A stretch of 64,000 nt of DNA from Deinandra increscens subsp. villosa (lineage: Eukaryota > Streptophyta > Magnoliopsida > Asterales > Asteraceae): positions 22,953,254 to 23,017,253 of the forward strand of contig JBCNJP010000013.1 in assembly GCA_039602395.1 (NCBI GenBank). Reading direction: 5' to 3'. Of the stretch, positions 11,036-23,735 are shown in pieces; the stretch's first letter is position 1, and each line of letters starts with the position of its first letter. Made by a program: the position numbers and the translations under genes. Under the pieces are notes generated by a model that was not told where the DNA came from, searched no databases, and worked only from the letters and a program-made list of their open reading frames with translations.

Positions 11036-12821
11036 CTAAACTATCCTTTTATGGATTTTACGATATAGCACTATATTTATTTAATTATAAGTTAACTTGA
11101 GCGGCAAAATATATTAGTCTCTAACCTTAGACTTCTTTAAAAATATTCAAAATCCCTTCAAAAACGAAACAAGTGTGATACCAAAGTGCCCAAAAGGCCA
11201 AAATCCCTCCAAAACTAAACAAGTCTGAGACCAAAATCCTCAAAATCCCTAAAAAAGAAAAAAAAAACGAGTTTGATTTGATTCTCCACATCTTATTTTT
11301 TGTTCGACAGCCAGAACTTCATCGCAGGTAATTAGGTAAGCACATCTTCTTCTTTTTCTCAAACCCTAATTTCTTCTTCTTCAAATCGACAGCCCTCTAT
11401 TGATTCATACTTCTGTTTGATTAGGCAAATATGAAGTAATTAATGTGATTTAAAGAGTTAGTTTTGATTTCTCCATTGATTCATACATGAGAAAGTATGA
11501 ATCGACAGCCTCCATTGATTCATCCAATTAGGGCTGTCGGAACTATGAATCAATCCGATAGGGCTCTCGGAAGTACTCTGCTACCAGCCGCCCTGACTTG
11601 TACCGCACACCACACGCACTACACAGAGTCTTGGGCACCATTGGACCCGCCCAGCCATTGTGGTGTCTTCTCAGCCAAGCAATGTTGGCGCCTCTTCCCA
11701 AGACCGCTAGGTGGTGATGGTGGTGATTTGGGCAATTAGGAAGTTGGCTCCATTAATTGATTCCACCACCAGCATTGCCGCCCCCTGCGCCTGCTGTTGG
11801 ACCGCTTACAACTAGAAATTAGATATGCAGGTATTTCTTGATTTAACATGAGATTAGCCAACCATCATCTAATTTCTTTCACTGTCTTGTCATCATAACA
11901 CAAAACCTACATGTATAATTATCTGTAGCTGCCATTTTATCCAATGGTTGGACATGAAGACTGCTCATCAGAAGTAAAAAAAATTGATTTCTTGATGGAG
12001 AATTTCAGTAGGGTTATTGGCTTACGTATCAAGGAAAATAAGAAGGTTTATGAATGAGAAGTAGAATTAATATTTAGCCTTTGTTTTCTTCGTTGAAATT
12101 GATTTTTGTTACTGATTTAATTTGAGAATTTGGTAAAAAATGGTTTTAGGTGCTTAAACTATCTTCCTAGGAACCTGCAAGTGTGACAGGTGGATATGTC
12201 AAAGAGATAAGTCATATTTATTGGATTGCAAACTTTTTAAGGGAACACAGTAGTTGAAGCTGGGTCCAGCTATTTATGATGCCTTGATTAATGAGAAGGT
12301 ATGTAATCTTTTACTTGTGTCGAATTTCATTCATTAAAAAGGAGATAGTTCAGGTTTGTTTTTCAGAACCGTGTATAGACTTTCTGTATTATAACTTTGT
12401 TGATGATTATGTATGTCACTTTTATTCATGGGTAATTTCTTTTTCAGGATGTTTCATGTTATTGATGTTACAAATCGTGGTATAGGCGTTGTTTTGTGCC
12501 GATTTACCAAGATAAAGGTTTATTAAATTCATGCTTAATGTTTTGTTTGTCGTCGCTTATGGGTTGTTGCTGAACATAGGCATGGGGCTCCTTTTTCATT
12601 TAACCACTATCGTATCAAGGTTTGTTGATCGTAGATTTTATTATTTGGACCAGACAGCTAGGTGTCAAGATTTTACTTTCATTAACATTTTTTGTTTTAA
12701 AAACTAAAAATTACCTAAGATGTTAGAACACCATATTTTTAATAGTCATGAACTCATTGCTTTAATTCGTTGTGTAATGATTGTTTACAAATATACGTCA
12801 TCTTGAATTTGCTTTATGAAG

Positions 12822-13880
12822 ATACATAGAGTTGATATATGCATTCTAGAGGCTATCTTCACCGCGATATAAAACCACACAACTTTTTGATGGGTTTAGA
12901 AAGCAAATTAGGTATTTTGTAATGACTATGTACAAATATAAGTCATCTTGAATTTGCTTTATGATGATACATAGAGTTGAATATATGCATTCAAGAGGCA
13001 TCTTCACCATGATATACATCCATACAACTTTGCATTCAAGAGGCTATCTTCACCGTGATATACAACCATACAACTTTATGATGGCTTTAGGACGAAGGGC
13101 GAATCAGGTATTCTGTATTGCAAGTTATGGCCTATATAATGCAATATATCTTCATTGTGTTGTTAATTTGGATATTTTTTTAACTTATCTATCTAATGTC
13201 AAGACAAGAGTATTTATTTGTTTTATCCTTTTGTTAAAAAGGTTTTATATGATGTGTGTGAACTCAACTGCATTTTTAATTGGTTAATATATGTAATTAA
13301 CTTTCATCCTAACATGGATTCTGCTATGTTGATCTGCTTTCTGGCTTTTTTCCTTGAGAGATTTAGATCATTAACTTATTTATATGTTTCTTTATATTAT
13401 TATATAATAGAGGAGGTTTACATTATAGACTATAGTCTTGTAAAAAAGTATATGGATGCTCATACATGAATTGGAATTAATTATTGGTTGCTTAGAACTT
13501 GAATACATATGACAGTATTCTTGCATTTTACTTTTCAGAGAACAGAATAACCTCACTCGAACTGCCTATTATGCAAGTGTAAATACCCACCTTAAACTTG
13601 GTAAGTAATTTTTATTTCTTGATGATATATATCTTAAAATAATTCGCACGAGCTCAACTTCTTTATAACATATATCAGTTTCGTGGTTGAACATAAATAG
13701 AGTATCCTTTTGTAAGCATGGCATTTTTTTAAGATGCCAATTTTACCATTATCATTAGTATTGTGCTTGATTAGTCATGATATTTTTAGCATCATTTGGG
13801 GATCAAAGTAGAAGGGATGGGATAATCTGGAATCTCTTGGTTATGTGCTCAATTATTTCTTAAGAGAGCTTGAATAACTC
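12822..13880 (+). pseudogene. Casein kinase I gene fragments (captured)
   Basis: Short, separated coding blocks match plant casein kinase I (CK1), a Ser/Thr protein kinase. The catalytic-loop exon HSRGYLHRDIKPHNFLMGL is at about 12837-12897. A damaged repeat of the same exon follows at about 12964-13030 and a third partial copy at 13031-13110. The activation-segment start (VYIIDYSLVKKYMDAHT, where CK1 has IIDFGLAKKY) is at about 13417-13467. NLTRTAYYASVNTHL is at about 13550-13600. NLESLGYVLNYFLRE is at about 13828-13872, one base out of frame with SRRD before it. Intron-like sequence separates the blocks, so genomic rather than mRNA-derived DNA was taken. No functional kinase remains. Confidence 0.75.
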
Positions 13881-14734
13881 CCTAACCTTACTTAATTCTC
13901 AGCTTTATAGGCTGCCTCTTAGTTTTTCACATGTTCTTCATCTATTTGGTATGATTTTTGTTTTTGTATTTGGTTGCATGTACGATCGGAAATTTTGGTT
14001 TAGGTGTGCAATTGTTTTCGCCTCTGATATGTATGTCGGAAATTTTGGGTGTCGGTGTGCGACTGGTTTGACTTTTGATGTGTATGTCGAAATTGGGTGT
14101 AATTTTGGGGTTAGCTACTGTAAGTTTCTTATTAAATCGTTTTATGTTTTACTAACTTTTTTATAAGCAATTGATTAGAGTTTGTGTGCATCTTGGCTTC
14201 AGAAACTACAGGAACAACCGAATGAGGCCAAGAATCTTTTTCTTGCCCACTGTATGTTTTCTGACCATTTCCATAATAGGTATTACTTGGAGCAATCCCA
14301 TATTTATTGACTTGGTTGTGCGTTACAACAGTTAATTGTGAATTATAATCATGCATCCAAAGATACTAGGGAGTTGTATTTGTTTGTTTTATCTTCAACT
14401 AATTTGTAATTGCTTATATAATTAGAGGAGTTGAATTTTAGTTTGTACTAATGGTTGTTGATGACAGGGTGGATGTAATGAGATGTTTTGTAGCTATGTT
14501 TTTGTGGTTGACGATGAAGGATGGATAGGTTTTAATGTAAAAACTATTTGTGTAAATAATTGAAAGATGTTTGGATGATTAAATTACTTGTATAAACATT
14601 TTGGATATATATATTTCTAATTTGTTCGTCTTATCGAATTTTTATTCTATATTCTATGTTATAAATAATGTGATTTTTGTTGTAATGTGTCATTAAAAAT
14701 AATATGTGTGTGTGTTTGACTATAATAATCTTCT

Positions 14735-15034
14735 AGTGGCATAAAAATATATGTCACTAAAACTACTATAGATAGATAAGTAGAATAACCTTTTAGTGGC
14801 ACAAAACATTTGCCACAATAGCCTTTTGTTTTATTGTGGCAAAAAGAAAAATGCCACTAAAACCTAAAAAGTTTGTGTGGCACATTGAAAAAGTGCCATT
14901 AAAAGGCTTTAGCGTCACCACTTTTAGTGGCATTTTTCTTTTGTGCCGCAGATTCATAAAAGGGTTTTTAGTGGCACTTTCTTGGCTTTTAGTGGCTCTT
15001 TTTGTGTGCCGCTAAATGACATTTTTTTGTAGTG
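14735..15034. repeat. Right subterminal repeats and terminus of the CACTA-like element
   Basis: About ten AGTGGCA/TGCCACT words in both orientations, ending in TTTTTTTGTAGTG (minus strand CACTACAAAAAAA) at 15034. Confidence 0.8.
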
Positions 15035-15467
15035 GAATGAAGAAGTTTATGTGGCTCGGGCGCCAGGGTTTGTAGATGAAGAGCATCTAGATCATGTGTA
15101 TCTTCTGGATAAAGCTTTATATGGTTTGCATCAAGCTCCCCGCACGTGGTATGAAACTCTGTCGAAGCATTTGGTAGAAAATGGTTATACAAGAGGAGTG
15201 GTTGATCAAACTCTGTTCAAAAAGAAGGTGAAATATGATATCATTATGGTGCAAGTGTATGTGGATGACATCATCTACGGGTCTACGAATGAAGATTTAT
15301 GCACCGAGTTTGAGGATATCATGAGAAAGAAGTTTGAGATGAGTGATAAAGGGGAGATGAACTTTTTCCTGGCATTACAAGTGAAACAAGATGAATCTGG
15401 GATTCTCATTCATCAAGCAAAATATGTGAATGAGATTCTGGAAAAGTATAAGATGCAGGACTCCAAG
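15035..15467 (+). pseudogene. Element B reverse transcriptase fragment, copy 2
   Basis: The same RT segment as 8925-9343, with a few differences. It keeps slightly more upstream sequence (NEEVYVARAPGF), which begins right at the CACTA end, so the CACTA element appears to have inserted in this RT. Catalytic YVDD is present. It ends in CCAAG, where the gypsy element begins. The RT continues after that element at 27363. Confidence 0.9.
15463..15467 (+). repeat. Target-site duplication CCAAG, left copy
   Basis: CCAAG precedes the LTR start TGTAACACC and recurs at 27363-27367 after the LTR end GGTGTTACA. Confidence 0.95.
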
Positions 15468-16066
15468 TGTAACACCTTGTTAATTCTGGTAAATCGTGGG
15501 GGAAATTTTTCCATTTAATAAACTGGACTCGGTAATCCCAGTTAGGCCCGTTAGGCCCATTAAGAGAATTATGGCCCATCAAAGGCCCAATCCATACTCG
15601 AGGTCCGGATAATTCGTTATGAATATTTTAACGATTCGTTACGAAGTACAAGGTGTTGCGGATCGAGAAACGATGAAATCGGTAAACGGGACGGTTACGC
15701 GATATTAACCGAAAAGAACGTATTATTTATTTAAGATGGCTTTACCAACCCTATAAATTTATAAATATTTTTCTAAGTGTTTACTGAGATTTACAGTCAT
15801 GGAAATATATTCGGTTCGCGAAATGGAGATAAACGAGATTCGTGTCGGATAGGCGTTTTATACCGCCCGTTCGACCGAATATTTATCAGACTATATATAT
15901 ATAATCTGTCATTTTAAGTATTCTGAGACTATTTAAAAGGCTTTTATAATACTTCAGTCACTCGGGATTTATTGTGAATTATTTATTTGACAATCAGTAT
16001 TTAACGTGTTCGGATAACACGGTATAATACCTGCTAATTTAATTCCCCTCTACCAAAAATCCCAAG

Positions 16067-16075
16067 TATAAAAGG
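16067..16075 (+). promoter_or_regulatory. TATA box of the gypsy 5' LTR
   Basis: TATAAAAGG, followed about 30-60 bases later by a pyrimidine-rich and GAGAGA-containing leader. It is conserved at 9944-9952 and 24336-24344. Confidence 0.8.
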
Positions 16076-16721
16076 ACCCTTCTTTGTCCTTTACCTCATT
16101 TCCCATTCACACATTTAGAGAAAAGAGAGAGAGAGAGGGAGCTCTCGTGAGAAAGCAAGAACCGGCCACCAGTCCGGCGAAGAATCCGGCCACCAGGCGG
16201 TGGTCAGACGGTGGTTTTCCGGCGACGTCGCAGTGGTTCACGGCGGCGACCTCCATTCTTCTAACCTTTTTCTTCCCCTCTTTTTCCTTTTCCTTTCCTT
16301 CGCACCTGGTTCCCGTTTCTGAGATCGGGGTGCGTGTAAATAAGTCGAGCGGCGGCGGCAGCCGCTCGTCACAGCCGTGGTTACACCGTCAGCGGCGGCG
16401 CTGCTCCCCTCTCATACTCCGGCGACCTAAAACCCACGGATGGGTAAGCTTTTGGTTCCATTTTCATGTTTTTTTCTTTTATCTCAGTTGGTAATCTTCT
16501 TCTTATGTTCCGATTTTAGCATGCATATTCAGATCTGAGTTGTGTGGTGATGTTATGATGATGATGGTGGTGGTTTCGCGGCGGTGGTAGCTCGACCGGC
16601 GGCAGCCATGGCCTTCGGCCGCCGGAAATGCCTCTAATGATGATGTTGAGGTGATGTTTGGCTAGAAAATGGTTGTAGAGAAGATTTAGATTGTTTGGAT
16701 GTGAGTTTTGATAGAAATGAG

Positions 16722-16961
16722 TCAACTCGACAACGAGTCAACCGAGTCGACTCGGTAAACAAGCAGGTCAACAAATTTGGATGGTCAAACGATGTCAAAT
16801 TCAAAAACCGAACTTACAGTATTGTTTGTGACGATAAATCTTGCGGGATAGACTACTTATTCGTTAATTTTGGTGTCGGGTCAAGAAAGTCAAAGAAAGT
16901 CAACCGGGTCAAACCCGTGACGAATCTGGTCAACGTTTTTGAAGGGTCAAACGAGGTCAAA
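16722..16961 (-). promoter_or_regulatory. Cluster of GTCAA (W-box core TTGAC) words in the LTR
   Basis: About twelve GTCAA words (minus strand TTGAC, often TTGACC or TTGACT) lie in 240 bases. The cluster is kept in all three LTR copies (10598-10837 and 24979-25218). Part of it comes from a diverged internal duplication of about 163 bases. TTGAC(C/T) is the core bound by plant WRKY factors; real binding here is inference. Confidence 0.55.
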
Positions 16962-17201
16962 TATGGAAACCGAGCATGGATTTATTGTTCGTGACGAAAT
17001 TCTACTTGGAATGGACTATTTACTCGTCGAATTCGGAAAAGTTTAGCATTATACGGTTAACCGGATTCGAGTCTGCGTACCGACCGGAAGGTATAACTGT
17101 GTTCATTATCTCATTATCGTTATGATGATATTATGTACACGTCGTGTGAGGAACGTTCTGTCAAACATAAGTATTATTGTATATAAAACTACGATAACAA
17201 G

Positions 17202-17203
<2 letters not shown>

Positions 17204-17239
<36 letters not shown>
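17204..17239. repeat. (TA)n microsatellite in the gypsy 5' LTR
   Basis: An uninterrupted TA run of 36 bases. The 3' LTR has only about 18 bases at 25460-25478. Confidence 0.95.
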
Positions 17240-17242
<3 letters not shown>

Positions 17243-17269
17243 GTGTTTATTACAAATTTTATGTGATAA

Positions 17270-17765
17270 ACTTATGATTTCATAATTAACGTAATTGTGA
17301 ACTTATGATGACAAAACCATGATATTATAAAAGTATGCTTTTATATAAATCAAAATCAAACAAATACGGGATATTTTGTAAACATATGAGTTAACCGATC
17401 TTAGAGATTATATACATAATAAAAACTATGATTTTATGCTATATAATGTTATGATTTCATGTGAACTATAAGACGGATAAATATATACAAAACCTATGAT
17501 TTTATGTGAAGTAATATTATGAATTATTATTAACAAGTTATGATTTCATGTGAACTATAAGACGGATAAATATATACAAAACCTATGATTTTATGTGAAG
17601 TAATATTATGAATTATTATTAACAAATTATGATTTCATGTGAACTATAAGATGGATAAATATATATATAAAATCTATGATTTCATGTAAATAATATCATG
17701 ATTTTATGTGAAATAGGAATAAGTAAACTCATGCATAAAAACTATGATTTCATGTGAACTATAAG
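17270..17765. repeat. AT-rich word array and 89-base tandem repeat in the gypsy LTR
   Basis: The word ATGATTT(C/T)ATGTGAA recurs about fifteen times with variants. Part of it is a true tandem repeat of 89 bases, with unit starts at about 17450, 17539 and 17628. The 3' LTR holds the corresponding array at 25506-26085 with additional units. Confidence 0.85.
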
Positions 17766-18967
17766 ACGGATAAATATATACACGACCGTATTGTCACTAA
17801 AGGCATACGACCGTGTTCGGCAGGAACTGTTTATTTAGAGATTGACAGATAAATTACGATCGTAACCGGGTTTAGGCCATACGACTGTATTGGGACATCC
17901 AGTTGTATTGGGACCTCAACCGACAGACGTATCGTATCGTTTAAGGCACGGAGCAAAACCGAGCCTAACCAGTATTATTACTGTGTTAAATTTAAGTGTA
18001 CCTATACTTGTTTAGGTCAGTGGATTCTCCAAACTTAACAGGACGTTAAGCTTTGTCTAGGCATTGCATCTATGACATCTGTGGATTGTACGCAATCCTA
18101 TCCGTATGACTTTGTATTCCGAAGATCTGTGAGTCCTCTGACTTCCCTCATGTTATTTAACTGTTTGATATAATACTTATGTTCAGATGTATCTGTTATA
18201 TTTGTTATGAATATCTTGTCGAACACTGTAAGTCAGAATGCCCTGTGTGGGTCATTAGAGACTTTCTGGTCATTAAGGTTGAGACCACTAGGCATATAAG
18301 GGATTATAGTGGCCGTTATAGTTGAACGATCCATATTCACCCGGATCCTCTAGTATTAATTTACTAGGGGGAATATGTACTTATATGTTGAACTTAGAAA
18401 AGAAAAGAAAAATTTACTCGCAGAGGGTGTACGGCTACGCGCAACGTGCACGTAGTGTATCTGAGTGTTGACCTTGGGTGCGATCTGATATTGCATAACA
18501 GGCATATGTATTTGAAAACTGTTAATGTGATTATGGTAGTTAAGACTCACCAACAACGTCTGTTGTTGACTCTGTGTTGACTTATGTTGCAGGTAAGTGT
18601 GTGCAGGTGATGATGTATTTGTACATGAACGTTGGGGTACTGGCTGTGGCTATCTGTTTTGAGCTTGTACAATTTAACTGATGTACGTATGTTGTTCAGT
18701 GCATGTTATGACTATAATTCCTTGATATATGTACCATTTGTTGTTCAGTCCCAGGTCTATCCGGGACTACCGATTCCATTAGGTCGTTTATGAGGTGCTT
18801 AGTGCATCCTCGGTCAGAGTCGATCTAAGGTTTCTCTGTGTGGACTGGACGTCCGTGTTTGTTGTAAGTTTATTTCTGTTGTTGGTGCCTAGTGAACTGA
18901 TACGGACAGCCGGTCCCACACCTTCCCCCGCACCTGGCAGGGAGCGGCGGAGGGGGGTGTTACAGGT

Positions 18968-18981
18968 TGGTATCAGAGCCA
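18968..18981 (+). promoter_or_regulatory. Primer-binding site of the gypsy element
   Basis: TGGTATCAGAGCCA, complementary to the initiator tRNA-Met 3' end, three bases after the LTR end. Confidence 0.95.
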
Positions 18982-19063
18982 AAGGTTCCAGCAGATTGGA
19001 GTCTCTTAGAACCCTTAAGCTTGAGCCTGTAAGGACTCTGGGACTAAGCACGGTGCTAAATCT

Positions 19064-19385
19064 GGGACTTAGGCGGAAGTCTGTGTATTAGGGAGTAGTC
19101 GAGGTTTAGTGCAAGGTTGGTGGTAGTTTCAGCCTTTTCAAACTGACATTTCTACCCACAGGTGCACTAAGACTCGGCGAACCCTAGTAGGCATATGAAT
19201 GTTGATAGTCATCTCATTTTGTTTAAGTGTCTGGCTTAGGCGGAAGTTTGTGTGTTAGGGAGATATCAAAGGTAAAGTGTAAGCTCGGTAGTAGTTACAG
19301 GCTGCAGACTGCCATTGCTACCCACAGGTACACCGAGACTTGATGAACCCTAGCAGACACATGGATGCTGATAGTCTTCCCATTT
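19064..19385 (+). repeat. Diverged direct duplication in the gypsy leader
   Basis: Two units about 167 bases apart begin (A/G)CTTAGGCGGAAGT(C/T)TGTGT. They share TTAGGGAG, CTACCCACAGGT and GAACCCTAG(T/C)AG. They are well diverged, so the duplication predates this insertion. Confidence 0.7.
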
Positions 19386-22300
19386 GGTGTCCAAGTATAC
19401 CATTTTTCTTTTGTATGCAAAAGTGTAATAGGACTCATCGTCCTTTGTGTGAATTAGGGTACGGTACCCTAAGTGTGCATCGGTGTTACCTTGGTTAAAT
19501 CCTATGCTAATTCTTCATCTTGAAACGTCCGTTCATTTGATTCGTGTTGATTTCATTTCCCTCGGATTTCTTCCTTTTGTCATATTGTTTTCTCCAAGTT
19601 TATTTGTGTACGGATTTTTATGATGTACATAGATCGAGGAAACTTAGGAGTCTAAGCATTTGCCTACAGGATAGGATTCGTTTAGGATTCCGTGTGTTTT
19701 CGATTTCTACTCGTAGTCATAATACTGCACTGATTCTGATTCTGTGTGCTCCCGATGTGATATTCCGGGAGACTTGAAGAGTACCCCAACTCTGATAAAC
19801 GTGTTCCTTAAGATGTCGTGAAATGTAAAAGGAAACTGGTTCCACGTCATAGATGCATATTTTATTCCCTATCCAATATTACATGTAAATTGCTAATGTA
19901 GTGTTTCGGTTATCTCTTCAATCGATGTCGAAAAATTGTTGCCAGCAAGACTGTAAGCAAAGGAGTGAAGACACGTCATATGACCGGAATTATCTAACTA
20001 GGAACTCTTGGCCGAATGGACTAGGAGTAGTTAGATGAAGTGGATTGCCATTGTAGACCAAAACGATTAAGGTGGACGTAATGAAGATTTTCAAGACAAA
20101 GCGGAGCTCAACGGGCGGCAACTACATACGACGACACGACGACGCTAATTATCTCTATTCAACATGGCGTAACAAAGGAGAAAACAATTCATTCAAATGA
20201 CGACAAGATATGAAGCAACAGCATGTGACGACAAATTCTTCTTATTCTTCCTTACCTCTCCTTACGACGCGGACGACATTATATGCACTAAGGATCATTT
20301 TGAAATCTCTCTTGTGTAAAGTTGTTACTTCAGATCATATCCGACTCACGATCTGATCACTTTGTGCCATCAGCCTTGTGTAGCTAATGGGATTTCCAGT
20401 AATCGCATGACCATTTGTGGATTATGACCTTATTAATTTTATTCGGCAGAGGTGACACCATTGGTGAGAGCACTTTGCGTTTATCCTAATGTACGGTATT
20501 TTGATTCGTACCGTCTCCGTACTTGTGTGAGTAATAGTTGAAGTGCAAAGGCTTGGAAGCTGAGACAAGTAAGTGTCTCGATTTTCGTGGAGAATTATCA
20601 CACAAGTAACTGTCACGTGATCTCAGGCGTTGAGTTGTGACATTAACTTCGTGCGTTTATATGATATGTGTGCTTGTATTCTAAATCCGGATGAAATCCT
20701 GGAGCTAATTGGTTAGCAAAGAACCATACAACTAGTCTTCCCGACGGAGACGTGGATTATCCGTAATTAGAGTTCTTCTTTTTAAATGTATTGTTTAAAT
20801 CTATTGTCTAAGCCAACAGGGTTTAAGGAACTTGACAGCGACTGTCATGATAGATTTAATTTTATGAAAGACATTTTGATGTCAGTTCGTTTAATGATTT
20901 CGAGGAGGAGTCGTGGTGCAAGATAGCAAGGTCTAATAGTAAAATTACTACAAAGTGTGACCTAAGGATGGCAGATGTTTTGAACATTACCAGGAATGGT
21001 AAAGACAGGTTTTTGCTGTAACTATATGTTGGTGGCGATGTATAGGGTTATATAATGCCAGGTAAGAACGGTGGACATACTAAAATATACGAGAATAGCC
21101 ATGTGTTTAAAATACGCGAGTATTGATTGTGTGCTACCAAAGGGCAACGACCCAAAGGTTACAACTTGTGTATGAGAACGTGCACATATTAGGTAATGGT
21201 GCATTTATCATTATGTCCGAGGTGTGGTGGGATAGTTGCGGTAAGCCCTATATATAAACACCTTAGGCATAATGGTTCATGGTACCTGAATCAGAAAGTG
21301 TGGAGGTTAGGCATGGAGACCACATGTTTATGATGATTGGCATGCTCCCGTTTATGTCAAGTCTGAGATATAATAAATAGATTGAGCTGCCAAGTAAAGG
21401 TGGGAACGTTACCACTAGTATGGCAAGAATACATCATCAAGATTGATGTGATTAAGTATTAACGCGATGTTTATGAACACGATCTAAAGATAGATCGATG
21501 GAATCAGTTAATGTGAAATTTGATTGATCATAGCTATGAAGATGTGGTCATTTAACTAAGTGTGTGGTTGAATACGTGGAAGGTTTGAATATCCTATAAT
21601 GGATTGAACCATGCATTCAGAATGAAGACTCATTGGCATAGACTCTGTACATATGGAATGTAGAGACCTTTAGTGGTTGTGAATTCCATTGTAGAAAGGT
21701 GTGAGCTAGTGTTGACGGCTATGACATGCGTTTGTTAGAGAAAATGGATTGGTAATTAGGAGTAATGTGATACTCCATGTGAACATTTACCCTGAACCTT
21801 TGATACATGTCAAAAGGAGATTAGAGACGACACTCTAGAGAGTGTAGGCTAACGATATGTTGGTCCAGGTAGACTAGATTGAACTTATGAGTTCGTGAGA
21901 TTGATAAGCTTAACACGTACCATGGATATATAAATATTTTAACCCTTTGCTGAACGCAAAGGAGGGGAGAGACAGAAACATTATTTGGTTTTATATATCT
22001 ATATTGCCTAATCAATCCGACTAGGACTTATGATAATTTAAGAGTAGGGGATGTTTAACGTAAAGTGATGTTGTGTTCCACTAGTTACCCCCATAATCTC
22101 TTCTGGGTTCGTGTGGGCGTGACTGGATATTTTGGGCAAGACATAGTGTCCTTTGTGAACCAAACCTTGTATAGGTATGTACGGGTAAAGTTCGAGGTAC
22201 GTGTATATCAATCATGTGAGTAAAGATATTGTGTTTCTAGAGAGGGACACACATAAATAACTATGAGTAGCTTTGAAAGCTATGGAATTGGCACGATAGT

Positions 22301-23722
22301 TGGTGCATTTGGGACCAACTATGAGGCATTTATGTTCGATGTCAGGTTGTATATTTGTGATGCATGACTTTTTGTGATTGGATCCTTCAGACTGGGGATG
22401 ATTGATCGTTCATAACGGTTCAATCTAGCGAGGTGTACGATGCCCTTGGCTAGTGTAGCCGATTAGCTTGTAAGGAAATATTGAATTTGTGGAAGACATC
22501 TTGTGTCGCCATTAATGGTGAAGTCAGATTATGCACTTTACTTAGAAAGTTGAGTATCTTGATAACTGATTAACCCGAAACTGTGGTGGGATGAGTGTGA
22601 GCATATTGAAATTGATTAGTAGTATAGACTACTTGCTGGATCCCGAAAACCTCATGCGGTTAAAGTATTTGAATATCTAACTATCTCTGAATATTGTGAT
22701 TATCGTAATGATGAAGACCTTTGACAAGCGCTTTAAGTATCCTTGGGAACTGGTGATCTTGATAGATCGGATCGAATCGGTGAGTCCATGTGATTGACTT
22801 TTAGTCTAGAGGACTCTTCTGTGTTTCCATGAATGGAACTGTAATAATAAGCTATGAGTAGCTTGGTGTGACCAGGATACTGAGAAGTTGGCATGTCGGT
22901 CCGTATGGTACGAAATCAATTGAAAAATCTTAACGCTGAATCGTTACATGTATTATGTTGTGTGATTGTGAAACACAACTTATGAGCTAGACCTAAGTTA
23001 GGTCCCTCTAGGTGTATTGAAGTGACCTTTGCGTTAAGACGCATATAAGGTTCGATGTGACAGGGCCGATGGCTAATTATTGGATATGTTCCTATAAGGC
23101 CACAACATTCCCTGTGATAGGGCATATGTTTTGAGTCGGTTCCTTAACATGAAATCCTGCAACTTCTCTTCGGAGAATCTGATAATGAGAATGACTCGTC
23201 AAATTTGTGACTTGTCGCAACTATAGGAATCAGTTACTAGGTCAGATTATCAGTAAACCTACGGAGGTGAGGCTGATTAATTCCGCATGTTTCACCAAGT
23301 GAGGGTGATGGGAAAAGAATGCTAATCGGGAAGTGACAGATGGTTCCTATGGTTTGATGTCGGAGGAATTCCTTTTGGTAACACTACAGAGTGGTGATTA
23401 AGTCCGTGTGGTAGTGAAATCACTTGAAAGTATATAGGACGTTCGTGGTAGCGGAGCCGGTAGGAAGAAGACATACGATATTTGCACCAAGTGGTGGCAT
23501 TATCACTAAAACAGTAATCGTACTGCCTTTGGTTGCAATTATAGTACGATATACGGGACGCCGTATCAAGACCGAGTGATAGCCAATACCACACGGTCCG
23601 GAAATATTAAGACGCAACGTGGTCCAAGGTAGATCGGAGAACATCATGCGTGATGTGATCCACAAGCGTTAGGTTACTCCCCGTCCTGGTAGGTAGGGCG
23701 AATTTCGGGACGAAATTCATTT

Positions 23723-23735
23723 AAGGAGGGGAGAA
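23723..23735 (+). promoter_or_regulatory. Polypurine tract of the gypsy element
   Basis: AAGGAGGGGAGAA immediately before the 3' LTR (TGTAACACC). Confidence 0.9.

Larger units (their letters stand above)
10921..15034. mobile_element. CACTA-like DNA transposon, left end truncated, with captured gene pieces
   Basis: The right end reads, on the minus strand, CACTACAAAAAAATGTCATT, the terminal inverted repeat of plant CACTA (En/Spm) elements. Both sides hold many AGTGGCA/TGCCACT subterminal words. The left side starts directly inside a subterminal repeat (TTTAGTGGCATTTAGC), with no CACTAC terminus, so it is truncated. No transposase is recognised. The interior (about 11,050-14,700) has CT-rich exon-like stretches, an unrecognised 80-codon plus ORF at 11497-11739, casein-kinase-I fragments at 12822-13880 and an unrecognised minus-strand 74-codon ORF at 14132-14356. 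Confidence 0.75.
15468..18964 (+). mobile_element. 5' LTR of the gypsy element
   Basis: TGTAACACC...GGTGTTACA, 3497 bases. Compared with the 3' LTR it differs by scattered substitutions, a longer (TA)n tract, an extra CT-rich stretch near 16265 and loss of about 170 bases after 17785. Insertion is therefore not very recent. Confidence 0.9.
18965..23735. other. Interior of the gypsy element, no recognisable genes
   Basis: 4.77 kb with stops in all frames and no gag, protease, RT, integrase or chromodomain motif that I can recognise. It contains the PBS at the left, a diverged direct duplication at 19064-19385 and a purine tract at the right. Either the coding region decayed fully or the interior was replaced by unrelated sequence. 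Confidence 0.75.

Noticed and set aside
14132..14356. Minus-strand 74-codon ORF inside the CACTA-like element
   Set aside because: It could be a captured exon, but I recognise no domain and see no clear splice sites; not called as a gene.
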